Positions 13,923 to 21,095 of a stretch of DNA of 21,095 bases are shown here, piece after piece. The position numbers and the translations under genes were made by a program. The notes beneath the pieces are model-generated. The model was not told where the DNA came from. It worked only from the letters and a program-made list of their open reading frames with translations, and did no database searches. Location: the NCBI GenBank assembly GCA_946886375.1, contig CAMPIL010000010.1, positions 1 through 21,095 on the forward strand. The letters are read 5' to 3'. The number at the start of each line of letters is the position of its first letter. The stretch's first letter is position 1. The DNA is from an uncultured Phycisphaerales bacterium. GTDB taxonomy: Bacteria > Planctomycetota > Phycisphaerae > Phycisphaerales > SM1A02.

Positions 13923-16097
13923 TTGAACGTCGCGATCGCCGATGAGGTTCCGCCGCAGGAAATCCCATCGCGCCGAGTTCGCTCGCGCCCCCAGGCTGTG
14001 GCCGGCGTTGGGATAGAGCATCATCTCGAACCGCTTTCCCGCTTTTTGCAGCGCGTCAATCAGCTGCCAGGCGTTGTTCGTGTGAACGTTGTCGTCAACC
14101 ATGCCGTGAAGCAGCATGAGTTTGCCCTTGAACTGCGACACGTACTTCAGGCATGAGCCTGCGTCGTAGCCTGCTTCGTTCTCTTGCGGCATGCGCATGA
14201 AGCGCTCGGTGTAGATCGAATCGTAATTGCGCCAATCAGTGACCGTACCTCCCGCACAGGCGACGTGAAACACATCGGGATACTTCAACACCGCAAGCGC
14301 GGCCATGTACCCGCCGTAGGAATGTCCCATGATTCCCACGCGATTTTTGTCAACGTAGGTGCGCTTGGCCAGGTAGCGCACACCATCGACCTGGTCCTTG
14401 ATGTCCACATCACCCAGCCGCATGTACGTTGCGGCTTCAAACGCCTTGCCGCGATTGGCGGTGCCGCGGTTGTCGATTTCCGCAATGAGAACGCCGTATT
14501 CGCACTCGGCGTTTCCTGCGCTGAAGCGATTGCGAACCGACTGGGACATCGGCCCGCCATAGACATCAATCAGCAGCGGATACCTCTTGGATGGCATGAA
14601 GTTCGACGGTTTGTACAGCACGCCGTAGAGATCCGTCCTGCCATCATCGGCCTTGAAGGTGAACAACTCCGGCATCTGCATGTTCATCTTCTTGAACTGC
14701 GAAAGGTCACTTCGCGCCAGTGTGGCGATCCGATTGCCCTGCGTGTCATACAGCACAGTCTTGGGTGGAACATCCACTGCCTGGTGCTCCGTGATGAACC
14801 ATTTGCCATCGGGCGACATCGTGATTGAGTGGTTCAGCGACTCCCGGGTCAATCTCGCCTGGTCCGAGCCGTCGAGGTGAACTCGATGCAGATGTGCGTT
14901 GAGCGGGCAACCTGCTTGATCGCTGTACGCGGTGTAATACACCCAGCCTGCCTCTTCATCGATTTTGAGGATGGATGAAACGGGGTATTGGCTGCGCGTC
15001 AGTGTGGCGATGATCGACCCGTCCAAGTCACGCAACTCCAATTGCTTCCATCCGGTTTTCTCGGTCGTCCAGATGAAGCGATGGCCATCGCCCAAGAACT
15101 TCATGGGCGGCGAATTGTCCTGCCACGTTTCCTGCGTTTCCGTCAGCACGATCCGCGTTTCGCCGGTGCTGATGTCGGCCGCCATCAGGTGCAGCACGTT
15201 TTGCCTGCGATTGGTTCGAAAAAAAAGCAGGGGCGGCGAATCACCGCCGGGCGCGAACTGCACGCCATAGGTGTACCACTCGCCTTCGTCCATCGGCGGT
15301 TGAATGCGCATCGTCTGCTGACTTTCCATGTCATACACGAGCAAGTTGGCGACGGGATTTGGTTCGCCGGGCTTGGGATACCCTTCGGTCAACACGGTCG
15401 TGTGCAGTTTGGTGAGATCATCGGCGATGAAATGATCCGGCACCTCGCGCTCGTCGAATTCGTAAAAGACCAGTCGCCTGGAATCCGGCGACCACCACAT
15501 TGCATCGCGCTGATCGAGTTCTTCGCCGTACACCCAACTCGCCGTGCCGTAGCGAAACTTGCGGTGCCCATCGCTGGTGACGTGAATGGTCTGCGGTTGA
15601 GATGCTGCGGCGTCTTCGGGCTCGCTTGTGGCGTGCTCGGCATCGTGCTCGTTCTCATCCTCGGCTTCCACATCTCCGGATGGTGGCGGCGCCGGTTCGA
15701 TGATGACGTTCCAGTCTTTGCACATCGCAATCCACTTGCCATCAGGCGAGGTGGTGCGATCGCGCTGACGGCCGCGAGCGGGTTGCCTGGAGCGTGATGG
15801 GCGCGTGGTCGGCTGGGTCGGCGGGGCTTCTTCGGCCATCGCAATTTCACTCTCGCGGCGCGAGTTGAAGTCGAATCGATAGCGACTCTCATTCCGCGTG
15901 ATATCTCCTGATGAGCCGTCATCTGCCCACACGATGCGGCTGAGTCGGCCGCCGGTGACCAGCGAATCCAGGCGCTCCGAGACGATCGCATATCGCTCGT
16001 CCGGCGACTTGCCGGCCAGCGGCCCGCGTGCCGCGCAGCCAGCACAATCCAATATCAGAACGACCAGCAATCCAACGAGGAGAAGTCGGCATTTCAT
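13890..16097 (-). CDS. DPP-IV-like prolyl oligopeptidase family (S9) peptidase, probable lipoprotein
   Basis: 735 residues from the ATG at 16097. The N-terminus is a lipoprotein-type signal (LLLVGLLVVLILDCAGC), lipidation most likely at Cys21. A beta-propeller N-terminal domain follows, and WVYGEELDQRDAMWWSPDS contains the Glu192-Glu193 pair that binds the free amino end of the substrate in DPP-IV enzymes. The C-terminal alpha/beta hydrolase has the intact triad: Ser593 in GHSYGGYM, Asp668 in HGMVDDNVH, His700 in AGHSLG. It should remove dipeptides (Xaa-Pro type) from peptide N-termini outside the cytoplasm. An odd feature is a strongly acidic, Pro/Ala-rich insertion at about 134-169 in the first propeller blades, plus a basic Gln/Arg-rich stretch before it. 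The sugar kinase lies 72 bases upstream on the same strand and may share its transcript. Confidence 0.9.
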   Translation of the reverse strand: MKCRLLLVGLLVVLILDCAGCAARGPLAGKSPDERYAIVSERLDSLVTGGRLSRIVWADDGSSGDITRNESRYRFDFNSRRESEIAMAEEAPPTQPTTRPSRSRQPARGRQRDRTTSPDGKWIAMCKDWNVIIEPAPPPSGDVEAEDENEHDAEHATSEPEDAAASQPQTIHVTSDGHRKFRYGTASWVYGEELDQRDAMWWSPDSRRLVFYEFDEREVPDHFIADDLTKLHTTVLTEGYPKPGEPNPVANLLVYDMESQQTMRIQPPMDEGEWYTYGVQFAPGGDSPPLLFFRTNRRQNVLHLMAADISTGETRIVLTETQETWQDNSPPMKFLGDGHRFIWTTEKTGWKQLELRDLDGSIIATLTRSQYPVSSILKIDEEAGWVYYTAYSDQAGCPLNAHLHRVHLDGSDQARLTRESLNHSITMSPDGKWFITEHQAVDVPPKTVLYDTQGNRIATLARSDLSQFKKMNMQMPELFTFKADDGRTDLYGVLYKPSNFMPSKRYPLLIDVYGGPMSQSVRNRFSAGNAECEYGVLIAEIDNRGTANRGKAFEAATYMRLGDVDIKDQVDGVRYLAKRTYVDKNRVGIMGHSYGGYMAALAVLKYPDVFHVACAGGTVTDWRNYDSIYTERFMRMPQENEAGYDAGSCLKYVSQFKGKLMLLHGMVDDNVHTNNAWQLIDALQKAGKRFEMMLYPNAGHSLGARANSARWDFLRRNLIGDRDVQSMSSAARSSH

Positions 16098-16169
16098 CGC
16101 GGCAGATGATACCGGCTCCGCTTGAGGCGATTGCAATTCACATCGTCGCGCCGATGAAAACAACGCTCG

Positions 16170-17084
16170 CTAACCGACTCGCGCAAACGCCTGAAATGCC
16201 TTCATACGCGCTTCAAGATCGCTGCGATTGATCTGCGTCAGGCGATCCAATCCAAATGATTCGATCGTGAAACTCGCGGTGACCGTGCCCCACGCCAGCG
16301 CGGTTTGGAGAGATGCGATATCGGTTTTGCCCGCAGACGCAAGATGCCCCATCATCCCGCCCGCGAAACTGTCGCCTGCACCGGTGGGGTCGATGACCTG
16401 ATGCAGTTCCGCGGGATATGCCGGCATGGTGGCGATGCCGTCACGATGCACAAGAATCGCTCCGTGTTCGCCTTTCTTGTTCACCGCGAACTTCGGTCCC
16501 ATTTCAAGAATTCGCCTGCACGCGGTGACAGCGTTGCGCACGCCGGTCAATTGCTCGGCTTCAGAGTAATTCAGCACCACGCCATCCACGTGCCGCATCA
16601 ACTCCATCAATTCGGGCTTGGCGATGTTGATCCACAGATCCATCGTGTCAGCGACGGCGAGTTTTCGCTTGGGAAACTGCTGCAGCAATCCGAGTTGCAC
16701 CGCCGGATGCGTGTTGGCCAGGAAAATGTACTGGCTGTCGGCGTAACTCGGCGGCACGCGCGGCGGGTTCTCTTCCACGACCCCCAGTTGCGTGAACAAC
16801 GTCTCGCGATCGTTCATGTTGTCCAGGTAACGGCCGCCCCAGGCGAAGGTCTTTGATTGCGGACGGACCTCAAGGCCTTCGATGTCGACGTTCTTGAACT
16901 TCTGGAACACTGCGCGATGCTCTGCGGGCCAGTCGCCCCCCACCGCCGCCACGATTCGGACCGGAGAATAGAAGGATGCCGCTGCCGCGAAGTACGCGCA
17001 CGAGCCTCCCAGCACGCGCTCGGCTTTGCCGGTGGGCGTGCACACGGTGTCGATGCCGATGGTTCCTGTGACAAGCAGTGACAT
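16170..17084 (-). CDS. PfkB-family sugar kinase
   Basis: 304 residues of the ribokinase/PfkB family. The start MSLLVTGTIGIDTV is the typical first strand, which fixes the ATG at 17084 rather than the ORF end at 17168. RVLGGSCAYFAAAAS matches the GG-containing substrate motif, RIVAAVGGDW follows, and IDPTGAGDSFAGGMMG carries the second PfkB signature with catalytic Asp238. It transfers phosphate from ATP to a sugar or nucleoside hydroxyl in the cytosol; the substrate cannot be assigned, though this planctomycete-style subgroup is often labelled simply carbohydrate kinase. The DPP-like peptidase follows after 72 bases. The divergent AlkD-like gene begins 107 bases away. Confidence 0.9.
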   Translation of the reverse strand: MSLLVTGTIGIDTVCTPTGKAERVLGGSCAYFAAAASFYSPVRIVAAVGGDWPAEHRAVFQKFKNVDIEGLEVRPQSKTFAWGGRYLDNMNDRETLFTQLGVVEENPPRVPPSYADSQYIFLANTHPAVQLGLLQQFPKRKLAVADTMDLWINIAKPELMELMRHVDGVVLNYSEAEQLTGVRNAVTACRRILEMGPKFAVNKKGEHGAILVHRDGIATMPAYPAELHQVIDPTGAGDSFAGGMMGHLASAGKTDIASLQTALAWGTVTASFTIESFGLDRLTQINRSDLEARMKAFQAFARVG

Positions 17085-17191
17085 GGCGGATGATGGATCG
17101 AAAGTGACTGAAGAATTGTTTCGAGTGCGAATCGGGACTGTAGCATACGCCCGGTTTGGTGTCGTCATCCTCTGGATTGGTCAGGTGATCC

Positions 17192-17878
17192 ATGCCGAAG
17201 AATCCCCGCGTTGAATTCGTGCAGTCACGTCTGGCCGCGCTCGCTGATGCACAGAAGTCGCGCGAGATGGCCGCGTACATGAAGACCAACATGCTGTTCT
17301 ACGGCGTGCAGAAGCCCGCCCGCGAACTGATTTTCCGAGACCTGAAGCGGCAGTTTCCGATCACGACCAGATCGGAATACACCGACACGATCGAAGCGTT
17401 GTGGAGCCTGCCGCACCGGGAAGAGAAATACCTCGCGCTTGCGGTCGCCGCAGGCCACGCGCAGTTCATAACCCCCGCGTGCCTGCCGCTCTACCGGCGA
17501 CTGATCATCGAGGGCGCGTGGTGGGATTTCGTGGACGATATTTCCACTCGACTCGTCGGCCGGCTCACCCTGGAACACAAAGGAAAGATCGGCCCGAAAA
17601 TGGATCGATGGATCGATGATCCCACAATGTGGATTCGGCGCAGCGCACTGATCAGTCACATCAACCACGGCGAACAAACCGATCAGCGGCAGTTGTTTGA
17701 TCACTGCCTTCGCAGGGCGCACGAAAAAGAGTTTTTCATTCGCAAGGCGATCGGGTGGGCGCTGCGGCAATACGCCCGAACCGCTCCCGCACAGGTCTCC
17801 AGATTTCTCCGGCGGCACAGTCAGACACTTTCTCCACTTTCATTCCGCGAAGCGGCAAAGCACCTGGCCCTAGAATGA
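17192..17878 (+). CDS. DNA alkylation repair protein, AlkD-like HEAT-repeat glycosylase
   Basis: 228 residues, usual AlkD length. The protein is built of HEAT-like helical pairs. WWDFVDDIS at 110-118 gives Trp111 and Asp115, and IGWALRQY gives Trp189; these fit AlkD Trp109, Asp113 and Trp187 with a constant offset of two. WIRRSALIS supplies the usual Arg pair that touches the DNA backbone. Family members excise N3- and N7-alkylated purines without flipping the base. The start has AGGTGA just upstream of the ATG. It stands alone; the next gene is a secreted metallopeptidase. No ada, alkA or alkB gene is near. Confidence 0.9.
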   Translation: MPKNPRVEFVQSRLAALADAQKSREMAAYMKTNMLFYGVQKPARELIFRDLKRQFPITTRSEYTDTIEALWSLPHREEKYLALAVAAGHAQFITPACLPLYRRLIIEGAWWDFVDDISTRLVGRLTLEHKGKIGPKMDRWIDDPTMWIRRSALISHINHGEQTDQRQLFDHCLRRAHEKEFFIRKAIGWALRQYARTAPAQVSRFLRRHSQTLSPLSFREAAKHLALE

Positions 17879-17998
17879 GCGGTCAGCATGCAGGATTACG
17901 TGCCCGGTTTGTTCGAATCCACTCCAAGGACAACGTTGGCGGATTGTGCATTTTTGCGGTGCCCGGCCAACATTGGTTAAAGACGAGGAGGCTTGATG

Positions 17999-20701
17999 AT
18001 GATGCGCAGGATGTTCGCCGCGGGAACGCTGTTGGTCCTGTCAATGAGCCCGTGTGCATCGGGCGCGGGCGATGGTCCGAACCCCAGCGCGTTGGCGGCC
18101 TCGCAACTGCTTTCGACGGCGGGTTCAACGGCTCACGGCGATCTGCGATTGCGCATCAACCCGGATGCTCTCATTACGCTTCAGGAACAGCCCGGGCCGA
18201 TCACTCTGACTTTGCCGCTGAATCCAAATGAAACCATTTCATTGCGAATGGAGCGATTTGAGGTCGTCGCGTCGGACACACGAATTCTCCGCGGTGACCG
18301 TGCCGGCAGCGCACCGATGCCGACGCCGCAGGTTGTGCTGCTCCGGGGCGAGATCATCGGGGAGACAGCCTCGCGTGCGTTCATCGCGCTTGATCTGGCG
18401 GGTGGCGGCAGCGGATCGGTCACGCGCGGCACCGGCGCGCAGTACCACATCGCCACCGACCACGCTGACGGTCAACCAATCGGCTTGATCGTGCACGAAG
18501 GAGCCGGCGCGTTGCCTGAGTTTCCGCAGTTCTGCGTTGCGGTGCCTTCGCCGGACATGGTTGGCGGCGGCGTGGACAGCCTCAGCAGCACCGCTCGCGG
18601 CCCACGTGTGCTCAACATCGCGGTGGAAGGCGATCGCAGTTACACGCAACTGTTCAGCAGCGGCGCAGCCGCGCAGTCGTACATCATTCAGGTCCTGGGC
18701 GCGGTCAGCGACATCTACATGCGCGATCTCGATTTCAAGTTGATCCTTCGATTCTCGCGCATCTGGCCCGACGGCGGCGAGCCGTTTGGCGCGGATGACC
18801 TTGGGGGCTTTCGCGCGTACTGGGTCAACAACGAAGACCGCACCGGCATCAACCTGGTGCACCTGTTCAGCGGACGGCGTGATCTTTCTTATGGCGGGGT
18901 CGCGTACCTGGCCAACGCCTGCAGTGATTTCGCCTTCGGCATCAGCGGGTTTCTGCTGGGCAACTTTCCCTGGCAGGCGCCGACCTCGCACTTGGGCAAC
19001 TGGGACGTGGTCGTTGTCGCGCACGAGATGGGGCACAACCTCAGCACGCCGCACACGCACGATTACTTTCCGCCTATCGACCAGTGCACCAGCAGCGTCG
19101 AGCAGCGCGGCACGATCATGAGTTACTGCCACACCAACGCCGGCGGACTGCTCAACACCAACGTTTCCATGCACACCAGAGTCGCCGGCTTTATCGCCGC
19201 CAGCAACACTCCCGGCACGTGTCTGTGGCATGACTGCAACAGTAACGGCGTCAGCGACGCGATCGACATCCAATTCGGCACTGCGTTCGACGTGAACCAC
19301 AACGGCATTCCCGACGCTTGCGAAGACCGCAATGAGAACGGCGTGATCGACACGACCGACATCGCCGCGGGCGCACCGGACGTCAACAGCAACGGCATTC
19401 CCGATTCCGTCGAGCCTGATTGCAACGGCAACCACGTTCCCGATGCGTGGGAAATTACCCAGCAAACCGTTTCTGATCTCAACGGAAACGGCGTGCCTGA
19501 CGGTTGCGAACCGGATTGCGACGACAACGGGCAGGCGGATTTTCAGGATATCTTCCTGGGTGTGCACGATGACGTTGATCGCAACGGCGTTCCTGATGTG
19601 TGTCAGGACTGCAACAGCAACCTTGTGCCGGACTGGATCGATGTCGATCGCGAATTCAACATCTTCATCGGGCAGACCGGCAGTTCCGTGCGCGAGTATC
19701 ACGCGGCCAGCGGCGTGTTTCTGCGCGAGCTTGGCGATGCATCAATGAGCGGAGCGTTCGATCTCACGTTCGGTCCTGATCGTCAGTTATATGTGACGAG
19801 TTTCAACGGCAACCGCGTGGTGCGTGTGGAGGTGGACAGCGGAACCGCCGCGACGTTCGTTGCAGCGGGCGCGGGCGGCCTTTCCAATCCAACTTCGTTG
19901 ACCTTCGGACCGGATGGCAACCTGTACGTCGCCAGCCAGGCGAATTCAAACATTCTGAAGTTCAACGGCGCAACCGGCGCGTTCATCGGCGTGTTCGTGC
20001 CCGGCGGCAGCGGCTCGCTGTTCACGCCGTGGGACATCGTCTTCGGACCCGATGGAAACCTGTTCGTCATCACTGAGCAGAACGGCATTCTGGAGTTCAA
20101 CGGCTCGACCGGCGCGTTTGTCGGCACATTCGTTTCGCCGCTGGTCGGAGGCTTGAACGATCCGCGCGGCATGGTGTTTCTTGCCAACGGTCACTTGCTT
20201 GTGACGAATTATGGAGGCGACTACATCACCGAATACGATTCAACCGGGAACCTGATCGGACAATTCAACGACATCTTTCCGCTGACGCGTCCTTGGGGGA
20301 TCGCGCTGGGGCCAAATGGAAACGTGTACGCCGCGCGGGCGTCGGCGGACATCCGCATCGTTGAATACGACCCCTCCACCGGCGGGTACGTGCGATCATT
20401 CATCCGGGGCGACGGAGGATTGGTGGCGCCCACGGCCATCGCGTTTCGGCCCGCCTCGCCGGATGATCTCAACACCAATGCTGTGCCCGACGAATGCGAA
20501 ACCGCATTCTGCCCGCCGGATATCGCGCCGGCGACCACGGATGGCGTGGTGAACGCGGGCGATCTTCTTGCTGTGATCGATTCCTGGGGCGTTTGCCCGT
20601 TTCCGTGTCCAACCTACTGCCGCGCCGACGTGACCCGCAACTGCGTCGTGGATGTGAACGACCTGCTCGCGGTCATCAACGCATGGGGCCCCTGCAACTG
20701 A
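17999..20701 (+). CDS. Secreted modular metzincin metallopeptidase with Ca2+ repeats, beta-propeller and dockerin-like tail
   Basis: 900 residues. GAGGAGG lies seven bases before the ATG at 17999, the middle of three tandem ATGs (17996, 17999, 18002) after a TTG, so the exact start is uncertain by a few codons. A short signal peptide (MFAAGTLLVLSMSPCASGA) is followed by a pro-like region. The catalytic domain has HEMGHNLSTPH (His342, Glu343, His346, His352) and a Met-turn in GTIMSYCH (Met374), the metzincin/reprolysin-type zinc site. Residues about 408-550 hold repeated DxNxNGxPD calcium loops like thrombospondin type 3 repeats. Then come five FGPDGNLYV-type propeller blades (about 585-818). 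Residues 822-900 carry another Ca loop and two dockerin-like halves, GDLLAVIDSWG and NDLLAVINAWG. It is presumably an exported, calcium-stabilised protease. A tRNA gene follows, 41 bases after the stop, and no terminator is visible between them. Confidence 0.9.
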   Translation: MMRRMFAAGTLLVLSMSPCASGAGDGPNPSALAASQLLSTAGSTAHGDLRLRINPDALITLQEQPGPITLTLPLNPNETISLRMERFEVVASDTRILRGDRAGSAPMPTPQVVLLRGEIIGETASRAFIALDLAGGGSGSVTRGTGAQYHIATDHADGQPIGLIVHEGAGALPEFPQFCVAVPSPDMVGGGVDSLSSTARGPRVLNIAVEGDRSYTQLFSSGAAAQSYIIQVLGAVSDIYMRDLDFKLILRFSRIWPDGGEPFGADDLGGFRAYWVNNEDRTGINLVHLFSGRRDLSYGGVAYLANACSDFAFGISGFLLGNFPWQAPTSHLGNWDVVVVAHEMGHNLSTPHTHDYFPPIDQCTSSVEQRGTIMSYCHTNAGGLLNTNVSMHTRVAGFIAASNTPGTCLWHDCNSNGVSDAIDIQFGTAFDVNHNGIPDACEDRNENGVIDTTDIAAGAPDVNSNGIPDSVEPDCNGNHVPDAWEITQQTVSDLNGNGVPDGCEPDCDDNGQADFQDIFLGVHDDVDRNGVPDVCQDCNSNLVPDWIDVDREFNIFIGQTGSSVREYHAASGVFLRELGDASMSGAFDLTFGPDRQLYVTSFNGNRVVRVEVDSGTAATFVAAGAGGLSNPTSLTFGPDGNLYVASQANSNILKFNGATGAFIGVFVPGGSGSLFTPWDIVFGPDGNLFVITEQNGILEFNGSTGAFVGTFVSPLVGGLNDPRGMVFLANGHLLVTNYGGDYITEYDSTGNLIGQFNDIFPLTRPWGIALGPNGNVYAARASADIRIVEYDPSTGGYVRSFIRGDGGLVAPTAIAFRPASPDDLNTNAVPDECETAFCPPDIAPATTDGVVNAGDLLAVIDSWGVCPFPCPTYCRADVTRNCVVDVNDLLAVINAWGPCN

Positions 20702-20742
20702 TCGGTTTGATTGCTCGTCGATGGCTTCTAGGATGTGTGCAT

Positions 20743-20816
20743 GGGCGATTAGCTCAGTTGGCTAGAGCGCGGCTTTTACACAGCCGATGTCACAGGTTCG
20801 AGTCCTGTATCGCCCA
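20743..20816 (+). tRNA. tRNA-Val(TAC)
   Basis: 74 bases. Acceptor stem GGGCGAT/ATCGCCC is perfect with discriminator A. The anticodon stem CGGCT/AGCCG encloses TTTACAC, anticodon TAC at 20777-20779, reading GUA and other valine codons. D arm AGCTCAGTTGGCTAGAGC and T arm ACAGG-TTCGAGT-CCTGT are standard. No CCA is encoded. Confidence 0.97.
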
Positions 20817-20853
20817 CTCAAGCCGATCATGATTTGGATTGACAGGAGGCTCC

Positions 20854-21095
20854 ATGGCCAGTCCCAACATTCTTCTGATTCTCTCCGGCTGCGGCGTGAT
20901 GGATGGCAGTGAGATTCACGAGTCCGTCATCACGCTGCTGCATCTTGATCGCCACAACGCCAAAGTGACCTTCGCCGCGCCCGACATTCCGCAGATGCAC
21001 GTCGTCAACCACTTGACGGGCAAGCCGACCGATGAGAAGCGCAGCGTCCGCGTCGAGTCGGCCCGCATCGCGCGGGGACCAGTGCAGGACCTGGC
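20854..21095 (+). CDS. elbB: ElbB-like DJ-1/PfpI superfamily protein, N-terminal part (cut by window edge)
   Basis: The first 80 codons are visible. NILLILSGCGVMDGSEIHES at 5-24, HLDRHNAKVTFAAPD, VVNHLTGKP and RVESARIARGPV match the ElbB branch of the DJ-1/PfpI family closely; the GCGV segment and DGSEIHES are its best markers. E. coli ElbB has been described as having glyoxalase-type activity and a link to isoprenoid synthesis; the role here is inferred from that. AGGAGG lies five bases before the ATG at 20854, a strong start. It follows tRNA-Val by 37 bases. The catalytic Cys region of the family lies beyond the window end. Confidence 0.9.
   Translation, partial: MASPNILLILSGCGVMDGSEIHESVITLLHLDRHNAKVTFAAPDIPQMHVVNHLTGKPTDEKRSVRVESARIARGPVQDL

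Noticed and set aside
14184..15797. Two long plus-strand frames (14184-14828 and 14988-15797) inside the peptidase gene
   Set aside because: Both are antisense to an intact S9 peptidase with complete triad; no domain similarity seen.
19220..19660. Repeated AACGGC-containing segments as a possible DNA repeat array
   Set aside because: The spacing is irregular and the repetition follows from the DxNxNGxPD protein motif, so it is coding repetition rather than a DNA-level array.
18239..19702. 487-codon open frame on the minus strand opposite the metallopeptidase
   Set aside because: It is antisense to a protein with clear zinc, calcium and propeller motifs. Its translation is Val/Ala/Arg/Asp-rich with no recognisable domain, as expected from repetitive GC-rich codons read backwards.

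Overview
The window looks like a GC-rich chromosomal segment of a planctomycete, most likely from the Phycisphaerae side of the phylum. The main evidence is the large secreted protein at 17999-20701, which ends in a duplicated dockerin-like tail (GDLLAVIDSWG and NDLLAVINAWG) preceded by DxNxNGxPD calcium repeats. That tail style is common in Phycisphaerae. A short PEP-CTERM-like remnant at 13791-13922 fits the same picture. Placement rests on protein style only; there is no rRNA in the window.

Layout, left to right. A minus-strand block carries a solute-binding lipoprotein-like protein and a truncated pyruvate kinase (1-2515), a cysteine-rich Csp-type copper-storage protein (2596-2952) and a PLP aminotransferase (3075-4262). 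Divergent from the aminotransferase is a plus-strand run: an atypical SDR (4318-5103), a REP-associated tyrosine transposase (RAYT) with near-identical long palindromes on both sides (5108-5786), an aldehyde dehydrogenase (5811-7262) and a 2-aminomuconate deaminase-type RidA protein (7264-7689). The last two form a coupled pair for the 2-aminomuconate branch of kynurenine / 3-hydroxyanthranilate breakdown. The aminotransferase and SDR may belong to the same theme, and the RAYT unit sits in the middle of the run.

Next come minus-strand genes: a secreted parallel beta-helix protein (7695-8744), then a compact operon of ECF sigma factor, membrane anti-sigma candidate and secreted PDZ/coiled-coil protein (11158 down to 8848). 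Overlapping starts link the sigma and anti-sigma genes, and the operon is closed by a strong intrinsic terminator (8769-8802). tRNA-Ser(GCT) lies upstream of it.

The plus strand then carries an HU-type DNA-binding protein with a terminator, a small secreted Gly/aromatic-repeat protein with a terminator, and MurQ. Convergent to MurQ are a DPP-IV-like S9 peptidase lipoprotein and a PfkB sugar kinase. Divergent from the kinase is an AlkD-type DNA glycosylase, followed by the 900-residue modular metallopeptidase, tRNA-Val(TAC) and the start of ElbB.

The items that best reward a second look are the RAYT with its palindromes, the sigma / anti-sigma / PDZ operon, the SDR lacking the Tyr-Lys catalytic pair, and the modular metallopeptidase. 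No CRISPR array, phage genes, integrase or classical insertion sequence was seen.
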